A DNA stretch of 29,833 nt, from IMG/VR virus record IMGVR_UViG_3300046522_000108, positions 1 to 29,833 of that record. One strand, given 5' to 3'. Position 1 is the first letter of the stretch. Every line of letters starts with the position of its first letter. Shown here piece by piece: positions 5,765 to 11,790 of the stretch. The notes beneath the pieces are model-generated. The model did no database searches. It was not told the DNA's origin and worked only from the letters and a program-made list of their open reading frames with translations. The position numbers were made by a program, and so were the translations under genes. The stretch comes from a virus.

Positions 5765-6016
5765 ATGCGTATCTGGGAATTTGAGATTGGAGATTGCGTA
5801 GATCACATATCCGGGGGGATGCCTGCTGTTGTGCTGGACAGGGCAATGACGGCATCCGGGAGAGAGAATTACAGTGTGCGACTACTAGACATTGGGGACC
5901 GCAGACGCGACAGGCTGCTTCGACGAGAGTTCATGACGCGCTCGCGGATCGGGGATAGGCACTGCATCGATTGTCGCTTCCTGAAGGGCGATCGGTGCTG
6001 TCTGACCGGGGAATAG
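5765..6016 (+). CDS. Hypothetical protein, paralogue B with C-terminal Cys cluster
   Basis: An 83-aa protein with GGGGATCT before ATG 5765. Residues 3-60 are related to the upstream gene (see paralogue A). It adds a C-terminal H-C-x2-C..CC cluster (DRHCIDCRFLKGDRCCLTGE), which could bind zinc; paralogue A lacks it. It ends two bases before a bidirectional terminator, closing this short rightward operon. Function unknown. The pair suggests a local duplication followed by divergence. Confidence 0.68.
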   Translation: MRIWEFEIGDCVDHISGGMPAVVLDRAMTASGRENYSVRLLDIGDRRRDRLLRREFMTRSRIGDRHCIDCRFLKGDRCCLTGE

Positions 6017-6043
6017 TAAAAAGGGCGGCTTGGGCCGCCCTAT
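6017..6043 (-). terminator. Bidirectional terminator between convergent operons
   Basis: Stem GGGCGGC - ttgg - GCCGCCC between the stops at 6016 (plus) and 6046 (minus). On the minus strand the stem is followed by TTTTTAC, a good intrinsic terminator for the accessory operon; on the plus strand the T-run is missing, so rightward termination would be weaker. Confidence 0.85.
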
Positions 6044-6045
6044 GA

Positions 6046-6276
6046 TTAGGTGGGGTTGAGGATTGCTTTGAGGACCGTGATGCAGCCAAGTGCCGCTAGC
6101 GGTAAGCCACTGGCCTTACATACCTTGGCCTCCCTGTCTGCCGCATCCGCGCAACGCTGGCGCTCTGCGAGGATGGCTCGGGCGATCGTCATTGACCAAG
6201 GCTCGCCGCTTTCAAAGTTTTCTCTGACATAGTCTTTCGCGAGTGCAACGCGCACTTCATCAGGAATCTCACCCAT
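6046..6276 (-). CDS. Hypothetical protein (76 aa), last gene of accessory operon
   Basis: Product MGEIPDEVRVALAKDYVREN..., with 'PWSMTIARAILAERQRCADAADREA' and a hydrophobic end (LPLAALGCITVLKAI). The 'ARAI.AER.RCA..AD' helix is common in short phage proteins without assigned function. Its start overlaps the end of the DUF5664 gene by eight bases, indicating translational coupling. It is followed at once by the terminator at 6017-6043. Confidence 0.75.
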   Translation of the reverse strand: MGEIPDEVRVALAKDYVRENFESGEPWSMTIARAILAERQRCADAADREAKVCKASGLPLAALGCITVLKAILNPT

Positions 6277-6712
6277 ACCGGCGCAGCGCCTCCTCTTGGT
6301 TATCGTTTGCCGCCACCTTCAGCCGCTCGATCGCTTCTCCAGCCGACGAGCAACGCGGACGATCATCGATCAACTTGCCGCTGGCCGCCGCATCAATCAG
6401 GATCGCCATGCAGGCCCGAACGTGCGCAAGGTGAGACGCGCCGCTCTCTGGATCTACGTCCTCACCTGAGAACCATTGAAGCAAATGGCGCATCGCCGCG
6501 CTGTAGTAGGTGGTTGCGTCAACCGGATCATCCTGCCAGTTGAACGCGCCGTATTTTGCCGCGCCGAGCGCCATGACGACGCTCTCCTCGATAAGCGCGA
6601 CAGGCGGGATGAACTGCGCCGACGGCTTGCGAACACCGAAGGCCCGCTTTGGATTGGAGGATGGCATGTCGGTGATATGCATGACGCGGTTGAACATGCT
6701 GCCGTCGGTCAT
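6269..6712 (-). CDS. DUF5664 / dATP-dGTP diphosphohydrolase-type protein
   Basis: A 147-aa protein with 'EESVVMALGAAKYGAFNW' (about residues 42-59), then 'YYSAAMRHLLQWFSGEDVDP' and 'ESGASHLAHVRACMAILID'. This KYG..NW / RHL..W..GE..D..SG..HL.H pattern is that of PF18909, named dATP/dGTP diphosphohydrolase N-terminal domain; the pattern of Glu, Asp and His fits an all-alpha NTP pyrophosphatase. It would act on the deoxynucleotide pool of the infected cell; activity is inferred from the family name only. It ends AANDNQEEALRRYG, another ANDN linker. Its ATG overlaps the preceding HNH stop (ATGA). Confidence 0.8.
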   Translation of the reverse strand: MTDGSMFNRVMHITDMPSSNPKRAFGVRKPSAQFIPPVALIEESVVMALGAAKYGAFNWQDDPVDATTYYSAAMRHLLQWFSGEDVDPESGASHLAHVRACMAILIDAAASGKLIDDRPRCSSAGEAIERLKVAANDNQEEALRRYG

Positions 6713-7347
6713 GAAGCCCTCGCAAACATGCCGTGGATTTGCTTTTCTGCCAAGCGGCGAGCTTCAGATGCTTCCTCGATAGTGTCATATGTTCCGACAG
6801 CTATCTCCTTGCCGTTCACCTTAATGCGCGCCTGGAATCTGCCGCGCTTCATTCTAACGCCCTTAATGCCGGTTCTGCTGTCGGATCTGACGCGCGTATT
6901 CATGAGGTTCTGTGATCTTGTGGCTGCCCTCAGATTTATCAGCCTGTTATCGTTGCGCGCGCCGTTGATGTGGTCCACATCATCATCAGGCCAGTGGCCG
7001 TAAACCATCAGCCAAATCAACCTATGGGCCGCATAAAAAAGACCGTCGATCTGAACGCGAATATAGCCATTCGCCTGCACGGCGCCAGCTGGCGCTCCAG
7101 ACTTCATCTTGCCACGGTCGATGCGCCACGTAAGTTCGCCTGTAGCCTCGTCATATAAAAGCAACTCGACCGCACGGTCGCGGGTGATTGCCCTTTCTCC
7201 GTTATCATTCGCCACCTTCCCGATTGCCGCGCCGAGCGCGCGCAATTCGGAAGGCACGTTGTCATTTGTCGGTCTGCTATTCGGTACGGCGGTGAGATCC
7301 TCGCCGCAGACGGACCAAGGCGTCCAGTTGTCGGTGTTCGGGGTCAT
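6709..7347 (-). CDS. HNH endonuclease with C-terminal AP2 domain
   Basis: A 212-aa protein. Residues 95-145 hold the HNH_3 core: AHRLIWLMVYG, 'VDHINGARNDNRLINLRAA', 'RSQN'. The C-terminal 60 residues (GIKGVRMKRGRFQARIKVNG, 'GTYDTIEEASEAR') are an AP2/integrase-like DNA-binding domain, the usual partner of free-standing phage homing nucleases. Two NDN stretches occur near the N-terminus (PTNDNV, VANDNG). It starts in an ATGA overlap and sits inside the operon like an ordinary gene, so it may be a domesticated or intergenic homing endonuclease. Confidence 0.92.
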   Translation of the reverse strand: MTPNTDNWTPWSVCGEDLTAVPNSRPTNDNVPSELRALGAAIGKVANDNGERAITRDRAVELLLYDEATGELTWRIDRGKMKSGAPAGAVQANGYIRVQIDGLFYAAHRLIWLMVYGHWPDDDVDHINGARNDNRLINLRAATRSQNLMNTRVRSDSRTGIKGVRMKRGRFQARIKVNGKEIAVGTYDTIEEASEARRLAEKQIHGMFARAS

Positions 7348-7715
7348 ACCCTCTCCTCTTCTTTCTTCTTCACGCGTTTCGGTTCTTCCGGCGCCGGTGC
7401 CAACGGCTGGCCCGGCACGAGCAACGCCCGCAGGCTGCCAATCCTGTCTTTCACCAACGGCCTGAAGCGGTCGGCTTTGAACGGCTGGTCGTCATATCCC
7501 CAGAACGGGCAGATGCCTCGGTCGATGCCATCGACGCGGATTCCCAGATACTCGCCGTCAAGGTAGTGGTTATAGATGCCGACCCATCGGATTTTGTAGA
7601 CTTGGTTCTCGACAAGCTCCGGCGTGATCGTGGTTTTCTGGCTTGGATCGTAGTCGGCTCGAACGCAGACGACTTCCATACCCACGTGGAATTGCCATGC
7701 ACCGTTGGTGGTCAT
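7344..7715 (-). CDS. Hypothetical phage protein (FKADRFRP type)
   Basis: A 123-aa protein with 'FHVGMEVVCVRADYD', 'LVENQVYKIRWVGIY' and 'PFKADRFRPLV', a layout of short beta-strands I know from many rhizobial phage proteins of unknown role. The C-terminus is charged and Pro/Lys/Glu-rich. ATG 7715 follows AGGAGGGCAGC, which also encodes the last Arg-Arg-Ala-Ala of the upstream gene. Confidence 0.75.
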   Translation of the reverse strand: MTTNGAWQFHVGMEVVCVRADYDPSQKTTITPELVENQVYKIRWVGIYNHYLDGEYLGIRVDGIDRGICPFWGYDDQPFKADRFRPLVKDRIGSLRALLVPGQPLAPAPEEPKRVKKKEEERV

Positions 7716-8014
7716 GCTGCCCTCCTCTCAAGTGCCGAACGCAAGCGTATATTCTCCTCCTGCAATTCGTCGATCTTCTGCCTCAGATACGCTTCGTGGA
7801 GGTCGTGGAATGATGTCTTGGTAAATGGCGGCGCCAATTGGACCGGCAACGCGTAGTGGTCTTTTTCAGTCGGTGTATATTTGTCCAAGACGCGGAACTC
7901 GTGGCTTGCCACATACTGCGCATCCCACGTTCCGGCCTTGTCTAGGATGCCGGTGTAGCCATTGCGCTCTGGGCATTCGAAGAGATCGCGCTTAAGTAGG
8001 GCATACTTGGTCAT
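7712..8014 (-). CDS. Hypothetical protein with C-terminal coiled coil
   Basis: A 100-aa protein. The first two thirds contain short aromatic-rich segments ('HEFRVLDKYTP', 'DHYALPVQLAPPFTK'); the last third (LHEAYLRQKIDELQEENIRL) is a heptad-like coiled coil suggesting oligomerisation. It ends R-R-A-A at the coupling junction with the next gene. No family recognised. Confidence 0.7.
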   Translation of the reverse strand: MTKYALLKRDLFECPERNGYTGILDKAGTWDAQYVASHEFRVLDKYTPTEKDHYALPVQLAPPFTKTSFHDLHEAYLRQKIDELQEENIRLRSALERRAA

Positions 8015-8220
8015 GCTGCCCTCCTATTCCAAGCGGCTACGGCAGCAGCCCTAGTTTCATGCAGGCATGTCTGCGCGCCGCACTCCGGTGAGATGCCGTC
8101 GTCGCCCGCATCGCAGCAGATCCAGTCCGTGTTGCTCCATCCTGTATCATCTGGCCTGTGGTAGCTCTTGGCTGCGCTTCCGCAGTGTGGGCACGGCAAC
8201 AGGTCGCTGTCGTCAGCCAT
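8011..8220 (-). CDS. Lar-like restriction alleviation zinc protein (short form)
   Basis: A 69-aa protein: LLPCPHCG at the N-terminus, a second Cys cluster (WICCDAGDDGISPECGAQTC) and the ending 'ETRAAAVAAWNRRAA'. The C-P-x-C-G..A...WN.R layout is that of Lar-family proteins. Lar of Rac reduces host type I restriction; the same role is inferred. Two adjacent ATGs exist (8223 and 8220); the second is seven bases from GGAGG and is preferred. It overlaps the HD gene end. Second Lar-like gene in the window, on the opposite arm from 820-1416. Confidence 0.75.
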   Translation of the reverse strand: MADDSDLLPCPHCGSAAKSYHRPDDTGWSNTDWICCDAGDDGISPECGAQTCLHETRAAAVAAWNRRAA

Positions 8221-9004
8221 CATGCGGCCTCCTGCTTCCACCAGTAAGCGCATCAAAAGTTGCGAGGAATTCCACCTCGGCCTGCTTCGGAGACCAGCAA
8301 CGGATACGCACGCCAAGCGGGTCATTATAACGAGACTGCCACGCCATCGGCGCGAGGTTGGCGGCGATCTCGTCCGCAATGATGCGGGTATCAGCTTCGT
8401 GCACTCCCCACGGCAGGCATGACGGCAGGCCAAAGCGCGGCGCTACTGCCTTCCGATAGATGTTATCTTCCGTCTCTCCGATGATTGGCGCCCTGCCTTT
8501 CACTGGCCGCCCCACGTCACCGAAGCCAGAAAGGCTTTCGGGCGCGTCGTGCAGTAGCCCGGCCAGCGCGGTCTGTGTGTCGTAGCGAGCCGCTAGGTAT
8601 CGCGCGATCAGCGTGCAATGTTCGGCCACTGAGTAGTGTCGCTCCACTGCACCAGAGTAGCGGCAGATGTTCGCCAGACCATGCGCAACGCTCTCGATGA
8701 ACACGTCTTCCGGTCTCGGATCGAACGGAAAGAACTTGCGGGCCGGGTAGATCTGGATGAACGGGCCGCGGCCTTGCAGACCGGAAATGCTGGCCGCATT
8801 GGGATTGTGGCGAGTGAGGCCGATATACTGGCCGCGTTTGAAGGGATTGTCTTTAGGGATGCTGTTGGCTGGCACTGCGCACCACCCAACCAACTCATTA
8901 TCATTCGCCGCGACAGGCGGCACGACTGGCTGCGCGCCGTAGCCTTCGACCATGAGCGTGTCGTCGGCGTTATAAGGTTCTGGCTGGAGACTTATAACCG
9001 ACAT
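8213..9004 (-). CDS. HD-domain phosphohydrolase, YfbR/DatZ-like
   Basis: A 263-aa protein. The HD signature is seen as H129 (RHYSVAEHC), H152-D153 (LLHDAPESLSG) and a later Asp at about 205 (HEADTRII). The run HDA.E...G.DV..PVK closely resembles E. coli YfbR 5'-deoxynucleotidase and the phage DatZ dATPase. It would remove phosphate from deoxynucleotides; specificity cannot be read. An 80-residue N-terminal extension carries VAANDNELVG. ATG 9004 has GGGAGG seven bases upstream and overlaps the previous stop; the open frame further upstream is not conserved. With the DUF5664 protein it forms a nucleotide-pool pair. No purZ is seen, so a Z-genome cannot be claimed. Confidence 0.85.
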   Translation of the reverse strand: MSVISLQPEPYNADDTLMVEGYGAQPVVPPVAANDNELVGWCAVPANSIPKDNPFKRGQYIGLTRHNPNAASISGLQGRGPFIQIYPARKFFPFDPRPEDVFIESVAHGLANICRYSGAVERHYSVAEHCTLIARYLAARYDTQTALAGLLHDAPESLSGFGDVGRPVKGRAPIIGETEDNIYRKAVAPRFGLPSCLPWGVHEADTRIIADEIAANLAPMAWQSRYNDPLGVRIRCWSPKQAEVEFLATFDALTGGSRRPHDG

Positions 9005-9177
9005 CACGCGGCCTCCCTTTCTTCCCAGAAACGGCAGTGCTCCGCACCGACGCCCACTTCCCTCTCTGGATATCCGTCTCTGACCAGCGTATCTTCCAGC
9101 GTTTCGCCCTCGTGCGGCTTGTACGGTTTGGGAAAGCCGTAGCGCCAACCGCTCGGCGGATCGTAGATTGTCGTCAT
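9004..9177 (-). CDS. Small hypothetical protein (57 aa)
   Basis: Product MTTIYDPPSGWRYGFPKPYK..., acidic, Pro/Gly/Tyr-rich, ending WEEREAA. ATG 9177 is preceded by AGAGGAGACTGAG, part of the shared CACCAC..GAGGAGAC leader. The 'YDPPSGWRYGFPK.Y.P..GE....L..DGYP' string is common in phage proteins whose function is unknown. Its end carries GGGAGG for the HD gene. Confidence 0.68.
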   Translation of the reverse strand: MTTIYDPPSGWRYGFPKPYKPHEGETLEDTLVRDGYPEREVGVGAEHCRFWEEREAA

Positions 9178-9232
9178 TCTCAGTCTCCTCTGTGGTGGTG
9201 ATGCCGCCGGTGGTGTCGGCGGTGGTGGTGAG

Positions 9233-9757
9233 TTAGGCAAGCGCAGTGCGACGCCGGTATGCGATAAAGCCAAATGCCAAAATGCTCATCCAAAGCTTCC
9301 CGACGATCTGACCTTCGATGAAGGCTAGAGATCCAAATGCGAGAAACAGGAACACAGCGCTGTCGATGACTGCTCCCGCCGCCCCGCTTGCGAGAACCGC
9401 AAGCCCTAGACGGCGCTCTCGCAAAGGCGCGTAGACTGCCAAGTCGGCCAACTCGGCAAGAAGGAAAGCCGCCACAGAGGCGAGCACCAGCGCCGGTGGC
9501 GCAACTAGCCACGCCAGAGCGCCGCCGATCACGATGGCTAACAGCGCCGCGCGTATCCCGCCCGCCTCGTGGACCATGTCGCGCAGCACCATGGCAAGAC
9601 CGACAAGTAGGACGCCAGACGGTGCGGTGAGGCCGAAGCCGACTGGCATGACGCACGGACCCGCAGCAAGGCAGGCTGTTCCGACATTGCCAATCATCCA
9701 GTTTGCGGCGGGAACAGTGGCGGCAAAAGCCGCCACCAATAGAGCCAGCTTACGCAT
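9233..9757 (-). CDS. VUT/YhhQ-family queuosine-precursor-type transporter
   Basis: A 174-aa membrane protein with about five to six hydrophobic segments. Family blocks are PAANWMIGN (residues 17-24), 'TAPSGVLLVGLAMVLRDMV' (44-62), 'AELADLAVYAPLRERR' (101-116), 'DSAVFLFLAFGS' (132-143) and 'EGQIVGKLW' (148-156). These match Vut_1, the family of YhhQ (QueT-like), which imports preQ0/preQ1. It acts in the inner membrane. It lies two genes after the DpdA-like enzyme, with an 8-base overlap to the small gene between. Phages with 7-deazaguanine DNA are known to carry yhhQ beside dpdA, so importing the base precursor is the likely job. Exact substrate is inferred. Confidence 0.85.
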   Translation of the reverse strand: MRKLALLVAAFAATVPAANWMIGNVGTACLAAGPCVMPVGFGLTAPSGVLLVGLAMVLRDMVHEAGGIRAALLAIVIGGALAWLVAPPALVLASVAAFLLAELADLAVYAPLRERRLGLAVLASGAAGAVIDSAVFLFLAFGSLAFIEGQIVGKLWMSILAFGFIAYRRRTALA

Positions 9758-9995
9758 AGCGATGCTGAGCCGGCGCGTTGGCGGGATCCGCGAGGTGCTT
9801 GCGCAGATCGGCAGCTAGCACCGGATTGGCTGCTTCCTTAAGATCGGCGTAAACGCCGAGTGCTTGGACGGCCTCTGGGTCGCTGCCATCAAAGGCCATA
9901 ACCATGTATCGACGATCGGCAGAAATAGGCTTACCGTCGGTTCGTTCGATGATGAAGCGCGGCTCGTAGCCGCCAATATTAGCACGCGATGTCAT
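9750..9995 (-). CDS. Small unknown protein between dpdA-like and VUT genes
   Basis: An 81-aa soluble protein: 'EPRFIIERTDGKPISADRRYMVMAFDGSDPEAVQALGVYAD' (residues 11-51; here in parts RFIIERTDGK, RRYMVMAFDGSDP, AVQALGVYAD) followed by a helical 'LAADLRKHLAD' tail. ATG 9995 has TAGGAG upstream, lies inside the end of the DpdA-like gene, and its TAA overlaps the VUT start by eight bases. Such double overlap suggests co-expression at fixed ratio. No family recognised; it could be an accessory factor of the modification system or an unrelated passenger. Confidence 0.7.
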   Translation of the reverse strand: MTSRANIGGYEPRFIIERTDGKPISADRRYMVMAFDGSDPEAVQALGVYADLKEAANPVLAADLRKHLADPANAPAQHRYA

Positions 9996-10725
9996 GAAAT
10001 AGGTCTCCTATGTTGTCGTTTGCCGGTTTCATTACCCACCGAGGCGGGCACTGTATGGCGTCGATCCGCCGAGCCATTCTTTCAGGGCATACCTCGCTGC
10101 CCTTGTTCTTGAAATTTCTTGCAACGTTGGTGCTATCTGCGCTGGCGAACGGCCAGACGTCTCCGCACACGGCTAAGCCGCGAAGCATGTGGATCCAAGG
10201 CAGATGGCCGAAATGGCGGATGAGCGCGTTGAAAGCTTCATCTACCCTTCTGGCCCACTTTTCGGAACCGACCTGCCAGTACGCACCGGCAGAGCCAAAA
10301 CAGATTTTTCCAAAGCCCAACTCGACCAGGGCGATAAGATGCTCGATCGGCTCGTCGAGATGCCACACAACTGCCGCCACCTCCTTTCGGAATGGCCACT
10401 GCTTTATGAGCGCGAGATTATCCTCGACGCCACCGCCGATGACGTCAGGAACGACGGCCCAGTGTGGATGCCCTAACTTAGGCTCAACCCAAGCATAGAA
10501 CTTGGACCAATTAGTCTGAGCCTCTGCCTTCAACCCATTGGCTATCCGCGCCAAGCGACGCTTATAGAAAACGTACTCGCCATTATCCCACGCGATTGAC
10601 TGCCCGTTAAGCAGGCACCACTCCGCATCGCCAGGATTCGCGAAAGAGACGCAGAAGTTCTTTCCGGCCATCTTCATCATTTCGGAGCGCGGCGTGAGCG
10701 GCGTTCCGTGGTAATGGATGGTCAT
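9979..10725 (-). CDS. dpdA: DpdA-like tRNA-guanine-transglycosylase-fold protein
   Basis: A 248-aa protein. Features pointing to the TGT/DpdA superfamily are YHGTPLTP at the start, 'CVSFANP', WAVVPDVIGG (Asp94) at the end of a strand, 'AAVVWHLDEP', 'GKICFGSAGAYWQVG', and IHMLRGLA followed by 'WPFASADSTNVARN' (Asp197), where TGT enzymes place their nucleophile. Alternation of strands and helices fits a TIM barrel. DpdA enzymes exchange guanine in DNA for a 7-deazaguanine such as preQ0 or preQ1. Length is that of short phage forms. It ends PANDNIGDLFHDIAC. ATG 10725 is spaced by a weak SD (gaaacgagaagacc). The VUT transporter two genes on supports the call. The specific base is not predictable. 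Confidence 0.7.
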   Translation of the reverse strand: MTIHYHGTPLTPRSEMMKMAGKNFCVSFANPGDAEWCLLNGQSIAWDNGEYVFYKRRLARIANGLKAEAQTNWSKFYAWVEPKLGHPHWAVVPDVIGGGVEDNLALIKQWPFRKEVAAVVWHLDEPIEHLIALVELGFGKICFGSAGAYWQVGSEKWARRVDEAFNALIRHFGHLPWIHMLRGLAVCGDVWPFASADSTNVARNFKNKGSEVCPERMARRIDAIQCPPRWVMKPANDNIGDLFHDIAC

Positions 10726-10955
10726 GGTCTTCTCGTTTCTATTTCGACGCCCTGATGTGTCGCGATGATGACCTGTACGCCGCCCAACGCTGATAACCTA
10801 TCGGCCAAATCCTCCTGATGTGACGGGCCTGCGTCGCAGATGGCGCGAATCTTCTCGGCAAGTATTTTCCCCGGCGACGTTATCGTCAGGTCATAAGTGA
10901 CCGTCGTTTCGTCCGTTGGACAAACGCAGTTGAAGCGGTAGCGGTAGATGTTCAC
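10722..10955 (-). CDS. Small hypothetical protein (77 aa)
   Basis: Starts with GTG 10955 (GTGA overlap) after AGGAGGGCGGC. The sequence NIYRYRFNCVCPTDETTVTY (residues 2-21) followed by 'LTITSPGKILAEKIRAICD' and 'GGVQVIIATHQGVEIET' suggests a small alpha/beta domain of four strands and a helix. It directly precedes the DpdA-like gene and overlaps its start by four bases. No family recognised. Confidence 0.7.
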   Translation of the reverse strand: MNIYRYRFNCVCPTDETTVTYDLTITSPGKILAEKIRAICDAGPSHQEDLADRLSALGGVQVIIATHQGVEIETRRP

Positions 10956-11134
10956 GCCGCCCTCCTCTGCTTTACGGTCTCGCCCAGCTTGACGAAACCG
11001 ATCGGCTGCTGCTGTGGTTTGTACGGGATTGGGGCTCCGTCAGGGCCTAGAATGCGGGAGACTTTCGGCTCCCATATGTCGCTCACGACGCGGGATGGTG
11101 ATGACCATGCATCCGGGTTGTACCAGTCGCTCAC
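10952..11134 (-). CDS. Small hypothetical protein (60 aa)
   Basis: Starts with GTG 11134 in a GTGA overlap behind AGGAGGGCGGC. The product (MSDWYNPDAWSSPSR, then 'EPKVSRILGPDGAPIPYKP') is polar and Pro-rich, probably mostly disordered, and ends QRRAA at the next coupling junction. 'GPDG.PI.Y' tails of this type are common in rhizobial phage genes; function unknown. Confidence 0.65.
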   Translation of the reverse strand: MSDWYNPDAWSSPSRVVSDIWEPKVSRILGPDGAPIPYKPQQQPIGFVKLGETVKQRRAA

Positions 11135-11790
11135 GCCGCCCTCCTCACTGGTTCGTTGTCATTCGCTGCGGCGGGCGGCTTCGGGTTGGAGTGGTGAACT
11201 CTGCCCGTCAACCACCCCCAATTCTTGCCCTTTGCTATGTCCGTAATCGTGCATCTGTGAACTCCGTATAGGTCAGCCAAATCTTGATGTGACGACCCAG
11301 ATGAGAGTAGGCGATCGATCTCGAAGACTTCGGGCTCCTTAAGTTTGTGAGTGCCGCACCTCTCGCCGCGGTTGTCAGTTCCATGGTCGACACGATCCCA
11401 GTTGTTCTCCTTGGGGGTGGCCCACCTTAGATGGCGAGGACTGACGCACCCACGCTTCCCGTTCCCGCAAGCGTGGGCCGCCTCTGCCCGTTCGAACGGT
11501 GGATGGCCGTTTACGAGCTCACACATAACGCGATGAGCCTTTCGCGTCTTGCCCTCGTACTGGAGTTGCCCGTAGCCATGGGAATCGTCTCCGAATGGCC
11601 ATTTAATGCACTCGTCAGTGTCGACTTCGACATGGTTGAAAAGCCATTCAACGACTTCGCCTCTCCTAGTCTGCAAGTATTCACCTCCAGCTAGAGGGTC
11701 GCCATGCTTGATCAGTCGCTGATAGTGAACATTGCAGAAGCCACGAGCCTCATGCTTTCGACCGCATCCGCTAATTTCGCACGTCCTCAA
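11131..11790 (-). CDS. HNH endonuclease with N-terminal zinc motif
   Basis: A 219-aa protein if the TTG at 11790 is used; that TTG forms a TTGA overlap with the upstream stop and lies eight bases after GGAGG, the same junction type as its neighbours. N-terminus: CEISGCGRKHEARGFCNVHY (zinc motif found in phage HNH proteins), then 'HGYGQLQYEGKTRKAHRVM' and 'AAHACGNGKRGCVSPRHL' with 'RWATPKENNWDR', the HNH core. The C-terminal part (HQDLADLYGVHRCTITDIAKG) looks like a small HTH. It ends AAANDNEPVRRAA. A probable homing-type nuclease inserted in the operon. Confidence 0.88.
   Translation of the reverse strand: MRTCEISGCGRKHEARGFCNVHYQRLIKHGDPLAGGEYLQTRRGEVVEWLFNHVEVDTDECIKWPFGDDSHGYGQLQYEGKTRKAHRVMCELVNGHPPFERAEAAHACGNGKRGCVSPRHLRWATPKENNWDRVDHGTDNRGERCGTHKLKEPEVFEIDRLLSSGSSHQDLADLYGVHRCTITDIAKGKNWGWLTGRVHHSNPKPPAAANDNEPVRRAA

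Noticed and set aside
6269-9004. Z-genome (2-aminoadenine) pathway
   Set aside because: DatZ-like and DUF5664 proteins are present, but no PurZ or matching polymerase is in the window, so the claim cannot be made.
9178-9232. Terminator or structured RNA in the GGTGGTG-rich gap
   Set aside because: The stretch is low-complexity CACCAC/GGTGGT; no stable stem followed by a T-run could be drawn.
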